The notes under the pieces are model-generated. The model saw only the letters and a list, made by a program, of their open reading frames with translations, did no database searches and had not been told where the DNA came from. A stretch of DNA of 64,000 nt from Cereibacter ovatus. Its GTDB lineage: Bacteria > Pseudomonadota > Alphaproteobacteria > Rhodobacterales > Rhodobacteraceae. The stretch is taken from contig NZ_OAOQ01000009.1 of assembly GCF_900207575.1 (NCBI RefSeq), forward strand, positions 1 to 64,000, read 5' to 3'. Below are positions 52,962 through 62,240 of this stretch, piece after piece; position 1 is the first letter of the stretch; each line of letters opens with the position of its first letter. A program made the translations under genes and the position numbers.

Positions 52962-53948
52962 ATGCCCGTCGAACGCCTCAGTGTTGTCGTGACGCGACGC
53001 CTGCCGGACGTGGTCGAGACCCGTCTGAAGGAATTGTTCGATGTCGAACTTCGCGACCCCGACACCAAGATGACGCGGGACGAGCTGGTGCAGGCGATGT
53101 GCCGCGCCGATGTGCTGGTTCCGTGCGTGACCGACCAGATCGACGCCACCATGCTGGCACAGGCCGGGCCCAAGCTGAAGCTGATCGCGAACTATGGCGC
53201 CGGGGTCGATCACATCGACGTGGCGACGGCGCGCCAGCGCGGGATCCTCGTCTCGAACACCCCCGATGTGGTGACCGAAGATACCGCCGACATGACGCTG
53301 GCCCTGATCCTTGCGGTCACGCGGCGCATCCCCGAGGGCCTGGCCGAGATGCAGGGTGGCAACTGGGCAGGCTGGGCGCCGATGGCACATCTGGGCGGCA
53401 GGCTGCGCGGGCGCCGTTTGGGCATCCTCGGCATGGGCCGGATAGGGCAGGCGGTTGCCCGCCGCGCCCGCGCCTTCGGCATGCAGATCCACTATCACAA
53501 CCGCAAGCGCCTGCGCCCCGAGCTAGAGGCCGAACTCGAGGCGACCTATTGGGAAAGCCTCGATCAGATGGTGACGCGGATGGACATCATCTCGGTCAAC
53601 TGCCCGCACACCCCCTCGACCTTCCACCTGATGAACGCGCGACGGCTGAAACTGATGAAACCCACCGCGGTGATCGTGAACACCTCGCGCGGTGAAGTGA
53701 TCGACGAGAACGCCCTGACCCGCGGCCTCCGTGCGGGCGAGATCGCTGGCGCGGGCCTTGACGTGTTCGAACATGGCCACGAGATCAACCCCCGCCTTCG
53801 CGAACTGCCCAATGTGGTGCTGCTGCCGCACATGGGCTCGGCCACACTCGAAGGCCGCATCGAGATGGGCGAGAAGGTGATCCTGAACATCAAGACCTTC
53901 GCTGACGGCCACCGCCCGCCAGATCAGGTGCTGCCCTCGATGCTTTGA
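52962..53948 (+). CDS. D-2-hydroxyacid dehydrogenase (glyoxylate/hydroxypyruvate reductase type)
   Basis: NAD(P)-dependent reductase of 2-oxoacids such as glyoxylate. The 328 aa protein has the NAD motif LGILGMGRIGQAVARRARAF, the catalytic Arg in IVNTSRGEVIDENAL, Glu in the AGAGLDVFEHGHEI region, and His in VLLPHMGSATLEGR. These match GyaR-type enzymes. The start at 52962 has a GGGAGAGAG ribosome site; the longer frame overlaps the divergent gene. Exact substrate is uncertain. Confidence 0.9.
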   Translation: MPVERLSVVVTRRLPDVVETRLKELFDVELRDPDTKMTRDELVQAMCRADVLVPCVTDQIDATMLAQAGPKLKLIANYGAGVDHIDVATARQRGILVSNTPDVVTEDTADMTLALILAVTRRIPEGLAEMQGGNWAGWAPMAHLGGRLRGRRLGILGMGRIGQAVARRARAFGMQIHYHNRKRLRPELEAELEATYWESLDQMVTRMDIISVNCPHTPSTFHLMNARRLKLMKPTAVIVNTSRGEVIDENALTRGLRAGEIAGAGLDVFEHGHEINPRLRELPNVVLLPHMGSATLEGRIEMGEKVILNIKTFADGHRPPDQVLPSML

Positions 53949-54401
53949 CAGCGGGGAACCGTGGGACGCAGGCAGGGTTGACAAAGGATGGGCGGCGCCG
54001 TTGCGCCGTCAGATCCGGCCCGCTCTGGCAAGCTCGCCCGACGGCGCGTCCTTGCTTTCCGCGGTGATGGATGGTCGCGCGGGGCGCCCCGTCGTCTCTC
54101 CGGCCCAGAACAGGCATGCGTCTGACTGCTGTCCGCATCGAGACGGCAGCGCGTTCAGCCAGACAGCCCCTACGGGCCAGGTGATCAGCCGGACCGGCAA
54201 GATGACGGGCCACGACACCCACGCCCGGCGCGACACCCGAACCATGGTTCAGCCTGCAACCATCCGGGCATGTCGACGACAACCCGCGCCCCCGTGTGAC
54301 ACCCGAACAGGCCAAAGACGCCCCCCATCGTCGCCGTCTCGACGCCCCCGATGGCTGGATGCTCCGCCTTGTCATCCCCGGCTGGAAAGCCGGCCCCTTG
54401 T
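53949..54401. other. 450-base gap without a supported gene
   Basis: A 78-codon minus-strand frame at 54009-54245 begins MVRVSRRAWVSWPVILPVRL and could be membrane-associated, but has no ribosome site I can defend and no family resemblance. A small hairpin (CCGGCT-GGAA-AGCCGG, about 54378-54393) precedes the repeat copy. Confidence 0.35.
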
Positions 54402-54443
54402 CATTCTGGCTCAAATATCCCGGGGTCCGGGGCAGCGCCCCGG
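54402..54443 (+). repeat. interspersed GC-rich repeat, copy 3
   Basis: CATTCTGGCTCAAATATCC is identical to copy 1 at 8715, followed by a CCGGGGC-AGC-GCCCCGG hairpin. It lies 14 bases past the stop of the DadA-like gene and may terminate the minus-strand operon. Confidence 0.75.
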
Positions 54444-54456
54444 TCTGCCCGTTCCG

Positions 54457-55695
54457 TCAGAACCGGGATGGCAGATAAGGCCCGATATCCACCTCTGGCG
54501 CCTTCGCATCCAGCAGGTCCGCCACGATGCGCGCCGTGATCGGCGCCAGCGTCAGCCCGATATGGCCGTGGCCATAAGCGTGCAGGATTTCTCCGCCCGC
54601 CCGCGACGGACCGATCACCGGCAGGCTGTCAGGCATCGAGGGCCGGAATCCCATCCATGTCCGCGACGGCTTGTCCAGATCGGGAAAGATTGCCTGCGCG
54701 CCTGCGATCAGCCGGGCGATCCGATGCGCCGAGGGCGGCGCGGTCAGGCCGCCCAGTTCCACCGTGCCCGCCACCCGCAACCGGCCCTCCATCGGGCAAA
54801 GGTAGAACCCGCGTGCGGTCGGGCAGGTGGGGCGCGTCAGCGCGGCGTGATCCATATCCCATTCAACATGATAGCCGCGCTCGGTATCCAGCGGCACGCG
54901 ATCCCCGGCCTGGGCTGCCAGCGGTTTCGAATGTGCCCCGGCCGCGATCACCGCGCGGCGGGCGTGGATGACAACGCCCGGACCACCCACGATCACACCG
55001 TCGATGCGCCGTTCCAGCCGGTCGGCGCGGGCCTTCAGGATCTGCACGCCGGCCCGGCGGGCGCTGGCGGCGATCAGGCCGACCATGCGGCCGGGATCGG
55101 ACAGAAAGACCGCATCTGGGAAAAAGGCTGCGCCTTCCATCGCGGGCAGGGTGGGTTCCATCCCGGCCAGCGCCGCGGCGGGGATCAGGTCGACCCTGAC
55201 GCCAAGGCTGCGGCGGAAGGTCATGTCGGCCTCGGCTGCGCGAAAGGCCGCACGAGAGTCATAGGCGTAAAGACAGCCGCGATGGGTCAGGATTTCGCGG
55301 CCGCCGATGTCGACCGCAAGGTTTTCCCAGCTTTTCGTGGCCGAGGCCAGAAGCGCCGCGATGGCCCGGGCGTTCCGTTTCGCAGGCCCGGGCAGCGATT
55401 GCGCGGCAAAGCGCAGCAGCCATGGCGCAAGGCTGGGCAGCGCCGCATGCCGGATCGCCAGCGGCGAATTGCGGTCGAAGATCAGCGAAGGCAGGTTTCG
55501 CAGCACGTCAGGCGTGCCAACCGGCAGCACGGCATAATCGGCAATCGTGCCCGCATTGCCATAAGACGCGCCCGAGCCCGGCGGTTCGGGATCGATCAGG
55601 ATCACCGACCGCCTGCGCTGCGCGACGGTCAGCGCGATGGTCAGCCCCACCACGCCGCCGCCGATGACGACCGTATCCGATGAAAGATGCTGCAT
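54457..55695 (-). CDS. DadA-like FAD-dependent amine/D-amino-acid oxidoreductase
   Basis: A 412 aa enzyme of the D-amino-acid oxidase (DAO) fold. It has the FAD-binding Rossmann motif TVVIGGGVVGLTIALTVAQ, GASYGNAGTIADYAVLPVGT and the C-terminal FAD segment LPVIGPSRAGGEILHAYGHG, then HIGLTLAPITARIVADLL. DadA oxidises D-amino acids; PuuB of the same fold oxidises gamma-glutamylputrescine. It is the last gene of the minus-strand operon, 93 bases beyond the Fe-alcohol dehydrogenase. In this setting an N-glutamylated amine or a released amino acid is a plausible substrate. Confidence 0.85.
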   Translation of the reverse strand: MQHLSSDTVVIGGGVVGLTIALTVAQRRRSVILIDPEPPGSGASYGNAGTIADYAVLPVGTPDVLRNLPSLIFDRNSPLAIRHAALPSLAPWLLRFAAQSLPGPAKRNARAIAALLASATKSWENLAVDIGGREILTHRGCLYAYDSRAAFRAAEADMTFRRSLGVRVDLIPAAALAGMEPTLPAMEGAAFFPDAVFLSDPGRMVGLIAASARRAGVQILKARADRLERRIDGVIVGGPGVVIHARRAVIAAGAHSKPLAAQAGDRVPLDTERGYHVEWDMDHAALTRPTCPTARGFYLCPMEGRLRVAGTVELGGLTAPPSAHRIARLIAGAQAIFPDLDKPSRTWMGFRPSMPDSLPVIGPSRAGGEILHAYGHGHIGLTLAPITARIVADLLDAKAPEVDIGPYLPSRF

Positions 55696-55788
55696 CGCCC
55701 CTGCCTTCCAAAACGGCCTGCCCGCGGTTTGTGCAGCCGTGGACGGGCCTAGTCTGCGGCCCGCGCAAAAACGCGGGCCGCGGTTGGG

Positions 55789-56934
55789 TCAGAGACAGGC
55801 CGCGAACAGCGCGCGGGTATTCTCGCGCGTCATCTCGACCGGGTTGCCGCCGCAGGACGGATCTTCCAGCGCCATTTCGGTCAGCTCGTCCAGCCGGGCG
55901 GCCTCGACCCCCATCGCCGATAGCGTCTCGGGGATTGCAAGTTCCGCGCGCAATTCCATGATCTTCTGACGGAATCCGTCAAACCCGCCCGGAATGCCCA
56001 GATAGGCCGCGGCGCGTTCGATCCGGTCTTCGATGGCGGTGCGGTTGAAGTCCAGCACCATCGGCATCACCACCGCATTGGTGGTGCCGTGGTGGGTGTT
56101 GTAGACCGCACCGACCGGATGGCTCAGCGAATGGATCGCCCCCAGCCCTTTCTGGAACGCCACAGCCCCCATGGCGGCCGCACTCATCATATGGGCGCGG
56201 GCCTCAAGGTCGGTGGGGTTGGCATAGACCTTGGGCAGGTTCTCGAACACCAGCCGCATCCCTTCCAGCGCGATGCCCTGACTCATCGGATGGTAGAAAG
56301 GCGAGCAATAGGCCTCAAGGCAGTGGGCCAGCGCGTCCATGCCGGTGCCGGCGGTGATGAACTTCGGCATCCCCACCGTCAGTTCCGGGTCGCAGATCGT
56401 GACCGCGGGCAGCAGTTTCGGGTGGAAGATGATCTTTTTCTTGTGCGTGACCGAATTGGTCAGCACCCCGGCGCGGCCGACCTCGGACCCGGTTCCGGCG
56501 GTGGTCGGCACCGCGACGATGGGGGCGATCTTCGTGGCATCGGCGCGGGTATACCAGTCGCCGATATCTTCCAGATCCCAGACCGATACGGTCTGGTCAT
56601 GCATCAGCGCGATCATCTTGCCCAGATCCAGCGCCGAGCCGCCGCCGAAGCAGATCACCCCGTCATGTCCGCCCGCCTTGTAGGCGGCGATGCCGGCTTC
56701 CATGTTCTTCTCGTTCGGGTTCGGATCGACCTCGGAGAAACAGGCGCGGCCAAGGCCCGCCGTCTCCAGTTGATCCAGTGCCGCGGCGGTGATCGGCAGC
56801 GACGCCAGCGCCTTGTCGGTCACCAGAAGCGGCCGCTTCAGCCCGATGGCCTTGCACTGCTCGGCCAGTTCCGCGATGCGGCCCGCGCCGAACTTGATGG
56901 CGGTGGGGTAGGACCAGTTCGCCTGGATCGTCAT
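55789..56934 (-). CDS. iron-containing alcohol dehydrogenase
   Basis: A 381 aa group III (iron-dependent) alcohol dehydrogenase. It has the NAD-binding GGGSALDLGKMIALM, PTTAGTGSEVGRAGVL, and metal ligands in GTGMDALAHCLEAY, LSHPVGAVYNTHHG. The ATG at 56934 overlaps the aldehyde dehydrogenase stop by four bases, so the two are coupled. It probably oxidises a hydroxyl group to an aldehyde for the adjacent dehydrogenase. The upstream in-frame extension to 57039 lies inside the neighbour gene and is not used. Confidence 0.92.
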   Translation of the reverse strand: MTIQANWSYPTAIKFGAGRIAELAEQCKAIGLKRPLLVTDKALASLPITAAALDQLETAGLGRACFSEVDPNPNEKNMEAGIAAYKAGGHDGVICFGGGSALDLGKMIALMHDQTVSVWDLEDIGDWYTRADATKIAPIVAVPTTAGTGSEVGRAGVLTNSVTHKKKIIFHPKLLPAVTICDPELTVGMPKFITAGTGMDALAHCLEAYCSPFYHPMSQGIALEGMRLVFENLPKVYANPTDLEARAHMMSAAAMGAVAFQKGLGAIHSLSHPVGAVYNTHHGTTNAVVMPMVLDFNRTAIEDRIERAAAYLGIPGGFDGFRQKIMELRAELAIPETLSAMGVEAARLDELTEMALEDPSCGGNPVEMTRENTRALFAACL

Positions 56935-58319
56935 TTCGTCACCTTCTTGAGATGGTAGGATTTCGGCCGCGTGACCGACATGTAGCCCAACGCCGACAGC
57001 GCCGCCCCGCGGCCGGTGTCCTTGCAGCCGGTCCAGCACAGCGCCGGGTCCAGATAGTCGCAGCGGTTCATGAACACGGTGCCGGTTTCGACCTGCGCAC
57101 CGATGGCGGCGGCGGCCTCGGCATCGGCCGTCCAGATCGAGCAGGTCAGACCATAGGGGCTGTCGTTCATCAGCGCGATGGCTTCCTCGTCGCCCGAGAC
57201 CTTCATGATGCCCACGACCGGGCCAAAGGATTCCTCTTTCATCACCCGCATGTCGTGGCTGACCTGCGTCAGGATCTGCGGCGCAAGATAGGCCCCGCCA
57301 TCATCGGCCGGGAACAGCGCGGGGTCGATCAGCGGCTTGGCCCCGGCGGCGATGGCCTCGGCCACCTGGTCGCGCACCACGCGGGCAAAGCGCACGTTCG
57401 CCATCGGCCCCAGCGTGCTGTCGGCATCAAACGGGTTGCCCAGCTTCAGCGTCTTGACCCAGGCCACCGCCTTTTCCACGAAGGCGTCATACAGGCTTTC
57501 GTGGACATAGATCCGCTCGATCCCGCAGCAGCACTGACCGGCGTTGAACATCGCGCCGTCCATCAGGCTGTCCACCGCCGCGTCCAGATCGGCATCGGCG
57601 CGGACATAGCCCGGATCTTTCCCGCCAAGTTCCAGCCCCAGCGCCGTGAAGGTGCCGGCCGCCGCGCGTTCGATCGCCGCGCCGCCCCCGACCGAGCCGG
57701 TGAAGTTCACGAAGTTGAACGCGCGGGCGCCGATCAGCGTTTCGGTCGTGGCATGGTCAAGGACCACATTCTGGAACACATCCGCAGGCACCCCCGCGGC
57801 GTGAAAGGCTTCGGCCAGACGCTCGCCCACCAGAAGGGTCTGGCTGGCGTGTTTCAGCACCACCGTGTTGCCTGCGATCAGCGCCGGGACCAGCGTGTTG
57901 ATCGTGGTCAGGTAGGGGTAGTTCCACGGCGCGATGATGAAGACCACGCCCACCGGCTCGCGCACAATTCGGCGATCGAACCGGTCCGACCCTTCCACGA
58001 CCGTGGGCGCCAGCGCAGTTTCCGCGATTTCGGACATGTAATTGGTGCGGTCGTTCACGCCGCCGAACTCGCCGCCAAAGCGGGTGGGGCGGCCCATCTG
58101 CCAGGCCAGTTCCTCGACCACCTGTTCTTTCATCTCGTTCAGCTTCGCCACGCCGGCCTTGACCAGCGCAATACGCTCGGCCAGGGGCCGCGCGGCCCAT
58201 GCCGGCTGCGCGGCGCGGGCGCGGGCGGCCATGGCCTGCGCCTTTTCCAGCGACAGCGGCATCCGCTCGGCATAGACCCGCCCATCCACGGGCGAGATCA
58301 GTTGGATCGGTTTCGTCAT
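56931..58319 (-). CDS. aldehyde dehydrogenase family protein
   Basis: A 462 aa NAD(P)-dependent aldehyde dehydrogenase. It has the APWNYPYLTTINTLVPALIA segment, VNFTGSVGGGAAIERAA (cofactor), the catalytic Glu in ALGLELGGKDPGYV, and the catalytic Cys in FNAGQCCCGIERIYV. The sequence SISP-type start is ISPVDGRVYAERMPLSLEKA. Start at the ATG at 58319, with GGGGA five bases upstream; an ATG three bases earlier is possible. It lies 13 bases after the glutamine-synthetase-like gene and overlaps the alcohol dehydrogenase. Confidence 0.92.
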   Translation of the reverse strand: MTKPIQLISPVDGRVYAERMPLSLEKAQAMAARARAAQPAWAARPLAERIALVKAGVAKLNEMKEQVVEELAWQMGRPTRFGGEFGGVNDRTNYMSEIAETALAPTVVEGSDRFDRRIVREPVGVVFIIAPWNYPYLTTINTLVPALIAGNTVVLKHASQTLLVGERLAEAFHAAGVPADVFQNVVLDHATTETLIGARAFNFVNFTGSVGGGAAIERAAAGTFTALGLELGGKDPGYVRADADLDAAVDSLMDGAMFNAGQCCCGIERIYVHESLYDAFVEKAVAWVKTLKLGNPFDADSTLGPMANVRFARVVRDQVAEAIAAGAKPLIDPALFPADDGGAYLAPQILTQVSHDMRVMKEESFGPVVGIMKVSGDEEAIALMNDSPYGLTCSIWTADAEAAAAIGAQVETGTVFMNRCDYLDPALCWTGCKDTGRGAALSALGYMSVTRPKSYHLKKVTK

Positions 58320-58332
58320 CATGTTCCCCGTG

Positions 58333-59712
58333 TCAGGCGCGCTCGAAAAGGCGGGCCAGTTCGAAATCGGTCACCACGCGGTCCTGTTCGGAAATCTCCC
58401 ATTCGGCCGCATGGATGTAGTGGTCGACCACCTCATCCCCCATCGCCGCGCGCAGCATGGTGGACCCGTTGAGAAGTTCCGCTGCCGCGCGAAGCGTCTT
58501 CGGGATCTCGCGGATGCCGGTGGTGGAATACATGTCGCCCTTCATCTCGGGTTCCAGTTCCATCTTCTTCTCGATGCCGTCAAGCCCCGCCGCCAGCAGC
58601 GCCGCACAGGCGAGATAGGGGTTCAGGTCGGCGCCGCCGATCCTGCATTCGATGCGGATGGCCTTGGTCCCCTCGCCGCAGACGCGGAAGCCTGCGGTGC
58701 GGTTGTCCCGGCTCCAGACGGCTTTGGTGGGGGCGAACATGCCGACGCAGAAGCGTTTGTAACTGTTGATGTAAGGCGCAAGGAAGGCGGTCACTTCCTG
58801 CGCATGGGCCAGTTGGCCGGCCAGGAAATGCTTCATCGTGGCCGACATGCCATGCGGATCGGCAGGATCTGCGAAGGCGGGCTGGCCGTCCAGCGTCCAG
58901 AGCGACTGGTGGATGTGGCTGGACGATCCCGCGCGGCGGTGATCGTATTTCGCCATGAAGGTCACCGACTTGCCCGCGGCATGGGCGATATCCTTCACCG
59001 CGGTCTTGGTGATCGTGTGGTTGTCGGCCGTGTCCAGCGCGTCCGAATATTTCACGTTGATTTCTTCCTGACCGGCGTCCGCCTCGCCCTTGGAACACTC
59101 CACCGGGATGCCGGCGCCATAAAGGCCGTTCCTCAGGGCGCGCATCACCGCTTCTTCCTTGGATGTCTGGAAGATGTGGTAATCCTCGTTATAGGCGCTG
59201 ATCGGCTTCAGGTCGCGGATCTGTCCCGATGCCTGCATCGAATCCCGCACCGCATCGAACGAATTTTCGAACAGGAAGAATTCAAGCTCGGTCGCCATCA
59301 TCGCCTTGAAGCCCATCGCCTCGGCGCGGGCGATCTGGCGTTTCAGGATGGCGCGGGGGGATTGCGGGATTTCGTGGTGGTGATGATCCAGCAGGTCGCA
59401 GATCACCAGCGCCGTGCCCGGCTGCCACGGCAGGGCGCGCAGGGTGGCCATGTCGGGCTTCATCACATAGTCGCCATAACCCTTTTCCCAGCCCGAGGTC
59501 TTGTAGCCGGGAACGGTGGTCATCTCCATGTCGATGGCCAGAAGGTAGTCGCAGCAATGGGTTTCATGGTGGGCGCTGTCGATGAAATGCTGCGCATGGA
59601 ACCGCTTGCCCATCAGGCGGCCCTGCATGTCGACGCAGGCGACCAGCACCGTGTCGATCTTGCCGTGCTCGGCGGCCTCTTTCAGGGCGTCGAAAGTCAT
59701 GTTGCCGGGCAT
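58333..59712 (-). CDS. glutamine-synthetase-like gamma-glutamyl-amide ligase
   Basis: A 459 aa GS-fold ATP ligase. Metal and substrate motifs are present: ATELEFFLFENSFDAVRD, EADAGQEEINVKYSDAL, SSSHIHQSLW, ALAPY-type LAPYINSYKRF, NRTAGFRVCG, and IECRIGGADLNPYLACAAL. The last has ECRIGGAD in place of the ERP.PD of housekeeping GlnA, as in PuuA/GlnT-like enzymes that glutamylate amines. The GAGGA ribosome site supports the ATG. The neighbouring aldehyde and alcohol dehydrogenases suggest an amino alcohol or polyamine substrate. Confidence 0.88.
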   Translation of the reverse strand: MPGNMTFDALKEAAEHGKIDTVLVACVDMQGRLMGKRFHAQHFIDSAHHETHCCDYLLAIDMEMTTVPGYKTSGWEKGYGDYVMKPDMATLRALPWQPGTALVICDLLDHHHHEIPQSPRAILKRQIARAEAMGFKAMMATELEFFLFENSFDAVRDSMQASGQIRDLKPISAYNEDYHIFQTSKEEAVMRALRNGLYGAGIPVECSKGEADAGQEEINVKYSDALDTADNHTITKTAVKDIAHAAGKSVTFMAKYDHRRAGSSSHIHQSLWTLDGQPAFADPADPHGMSATMKHFLAGQLAHAQEVTAFLAPYINSYKRFCVGMFAPTKAVWSRDNRTAGFRVCGEGTKAIRIECRIGGADLNPYLACAALLAAGLDGIEKKMELEPEMKGDMYSTTGIREIPKTLRAAAELLNGSTMLRAAMGDEVVDHYIHAAEWEISEQDRVVTDFELARLFERA

Positions 59713-59806
59713 GTTCGTCCTCGTTTTCGTCTCGGCGGGGGGACACCCTGGGCCGGGGCACTTTGCAGATCAGGGCAATTCGCGGGCAGGGGGCTTTGCA
59801 GGGGGT

Positions 59807-59827
59807 GGGGCGGCGCAGGGCCGCCCC
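59807..59827 (-). terminator. hairpin between dctP and the GS-like gene
   Basis: GGGGCGGC-GCAGG-GCCGCCCC forms a perfect 8-bp stem with a 5-base loop, ten bases past the dctP stop. It could partly terminate or protect the transporter part of the operon, favouring high dctP levels. Confidence 0.5.
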
Positions 59828-59836
59828 GGTCCGGCA

Positions 59837-60871
59837 TCAGAAGCGGTAGGGGGGGCCGGCCTTCTTCATCGTCTCGTTATAGTCCTTGATGATCTGGACG
59901 ACGCGGGCCTTCACCTCGGATTCCTGTGCGATCTCATCCCAGAACGCGACCGCGGCGGTCTCGACCTCGGCCCATTCGGCGTCGGGGATGGTGGTCAGCT
60001 TCAGCTTGGTCTCGTTCACGCGCAGATGCGCCTCGCCGGCCCAATACCAGTGCTGGCGGTAGTAGTGCGACTGTTCGAAACAGACCCGCAGCAGTTCCTG
60101 AAGATGCGGCGGAACCTCGTTCCAGCGGTCCATGTTGGCGAAGAAATGGCCGATCCAGGCGCCCGAGATGTTGTTGGTCAGGAAGTAGTCGGTGACGTTG
60201 GCCCAGCCGACGGTATAGACCTCGGTGATGCCGGACCAGGCCAGGCCGTCGAGTTCGCCGGTTTGCAGCGCCACCTCGACATCTTCCCAAGGCAGGGTGA
60301 CGGGCACGACGCCGAATCGGGTCAGGAAGCGGCCGGCGGTGGGGAAGGTGAAGATGCGCAGCCCTTGCAGGTCGGCCAGGCTGTTGATCGGTTTCTTGGT
60401 CGAGAAGTTGCACGGATCCCAGGAACCCGCCGAGATATGCTTGACGCCGACCTTGGCATATTCCTCGGCCCAGATCGCGCCCAGCCCGTATTTGTTGAAC
60501 AGTGCCGGCACATCCAGCGAATAGCGCAGCGCCAGCGGGAAATAGCCGCCGAACACCGTCACTTCGGTCGGCGAGGCCATGGAATCGTCGTCGGATTGCA
60601 CGCAATCGATGGTGCCGCGCTGCATCGCCTGAAACAGTTCGCCCGTGGGCACCAGCTGATCGGCGTAGAACAGTTCGATCTCCATCTGGCCCTGTGCGAT
60701 GGTGTTGAAAGCTTCCACCGCCGGTTTCACCACATGTTCGCCAAGCGCCGCGCCGGCATAGGTCTGCATCCGCCATTTGATCGGCGCCTGCGCGCGGGTG
60801 ACGGCGGGGCTGGCAAGCGTGGCCGCGCCCGCCAGCGCGCCGGTGGTCAGGAATGTCCGTCTGGTCGTCAT
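59837..60871 (-). CDS. dctP: TRAP transporter substrate-binding protein DctP
   Basis: Periplasmic receptor of the TRAP importer, 344 aa. It starts at the ATG at 60871 with GGAGGT six bases upstream. The leader TTRRTFLTTGALAGAATLAS is a twin-arginine signal with a typical RRTFL motif, so the protein is probably exported folded by Tat. The mature protein has the DctP fold (KWRMQTYAGAALGEHVVKP, GYFPLALRYSLDVPALFNKY, PVTLPWEDVEVALQTGELDG). The ligand cannot be predicted from sequence alone. Confidence 0.92.
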   Translation of the reverse strand: MTTRRTFLTTGALAGAATLASPAVTRAQAPIKWRMQTYAGAALGEHVVKPAVEAFNTIAQGQMEIELFYADQLVPTGELFQAMQRGTIDCVQSDDDSMASPTEVTVFGGYFPLALRYSLDVPALFNKYGLGAIWAEEYAKVGVKHISAGSWDPCNFSTKKPINSLADLQGLRIFTFPTAGRFLTRFGVVPVTLPWEDVEVALQTGELDGLAWSGITEVYTVGWANVTDYFLTNNISGAWIGHFFANMDRWNEVPPHLQELLRVCFEQSHYYRQHWYWAGEAHLRVNETKLKLTTIPDAEWAEVETAAVAFWDEIAQESEVKARVVQIIKDYNETMKKAGPPYRF

Positions 60872-60914
60872 GTCATACCTCCGTTCAATGGGTGGGGACG
60901 GTTCTCGCCGTCCC

Positions 60915-62240
60915 TCATTTCGCATAGAGTGTCTCGGGCAGCCAAAGTGCGATCTGCGGGAAGGCCATCACCAGCCCCAGCGCCGCCACCATGATCGCCA
61001 CGAACGGCACGATCGAGCGATAGATGTCGCGCATGCCGATTTCCGGCGGGGCCATGGCGCGCATCAGGAACAGGTTGTAGCCGAAGGGCGGGGTCAGATA
61101 GGCGATCTGACAGGTGATGGTGTAAAGCACACCATACCAGATCAGATCGAACCCGAGCGCCCCCACCAGTGGCACATAAAGCGGGGCGACGATCACCAGC
61201 ATCGCCGTGTCGTCCAGAAACATCCCCATGATGAGATAGGAAAGCTGCATCATCAGCAGGATCGTCCAGGGCGACAGGCCCAGTTGATCGACAAAGAAGC
61301 CCTCGATCGCGCGGACGGCACCCAGCCCGTCGAACACCGCCCCGAAGGACAGCGCGGCCAGGATGATCCACATGAACATGCACGAAATCGCCAGCGTCGC
61401 CCGGGTCGAGGTCTCGAACACCTCGCGGGTGAAGCGGCCTTTGGCGATGGCCGCCGCCACCGTCACCAGGGCGCCCACGACCGAGCTTTCGACAAGGCTG
61501 GTCCAGCCGTTGACGAAGGGCACCATCATCGCGGCGAAGATGAACAGCGGCAACAGGCCCGCGCGCAACAGGCGCAGCTTTTCGGCGCGGGTGATGGTGG
61601 CCAGTTCATCCGGGGGAAGCACCGGACCCAGGCCCGGATTCAGGCGGCAGCGCAACCAGATATAGGCCATGAACATCCCGGCCATCATCAGCCCCGGCAG
61701 CAGTCCCGCCAGCCACAACTGCCCCACCGGCTGCCGCGCGATCATGGCATAAAGCACCAGCACGACCGAGGGCGGGATCAGGATGCCAAGGCTTGACCCG
61801 GCCTGAATGACCCCCGTTATCATCAGCTTGTCGTAGTTCCTGCGCAGCAGTTCCGGCAGGGCGATGGTCGCGCCGATGGCCATCCCTGCCACCGACAGCC
61901 CGTTCATGGCCGAAATCAGCACCATCAGCAGGATGGTCCCGATCGCCAGCCCCCCCGGCACCGGGCCGAACCAGACGTGAAACATCCGGTAAAGGTCGTC
62001 GGCCAGCCGGCTCTCGCTCATGACATAGCCCATGAAGATGAACATCGGCAGCGTCAGCAGAGGATACCATTTCATCAGCTTCATGGCGGCGGAAAAGCCC
62101 ATGCTTTGCCCGCCCGTGCCCCACAGCGCCAGCGAGGCCACCACGGCGACGAAGCCGATTACCCCGAACACCCGCTGCCCGGTCAGCATCAGAAGCAGCA
62201 TGGTCGAGAACATCAGGACGGCGATCATCTCATAGGACAT
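60915..62240 (-). CDS. dctM: TRAP transporter large permease DctM
   Basis: The 441 aa ion-coupled permease has about 12 predicted membrane helices. Typical segments are FAGxMNGLS-type SAMNGLSVAGMAIGATIALP, QAGSSLGILIPPSVVLVLYA, and TPPFGYNLFLMRAMAPPEIG near the end. Start overlaps the dctQ stop by one base (TGATG). It works with DctQ and the receptor DctP to import an organic compound using the sodium gradient. Confidence 0.94.
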   Translation of the reverse strand: MSYEMIAVLMFSTMLLLMLTGQRVFGVIGFVAVVASLALWGTGGQSMGFSAAMKLMKWYPLLTLPMFIFMGYVMSESRLADDLYRMFHVWFGPVPGGLAIGTILLMVLISAMNGLSVAGMAIGATIALPELLRRNYDKLMITGVIQAGSSLGILIPPSVVLVLYAMIARQPVGQLWLAGLLPGLMMAGMFMAYIWLRCRLNPGLGPVLPPDELATITRAEKLRLLRAGLLPLFIFAAMMVPFVNGWTSLVESSVVGALVTVAAAIAKGRFTREVFETSTRATLAISCMFMWIILAALSFGAVFDGLGAVRAIEGFFVDQLGLSPWTILLMMQLSYLIMGMFLDDTAMLVIVAPLYVPLVGALGFDLIWYGVLYTITCQIAYLTPPFGYNLFLMRAMAPPEIGMRDIYRSIVPFVAIMVAALGLVMAFPQIALWLPETLYAK

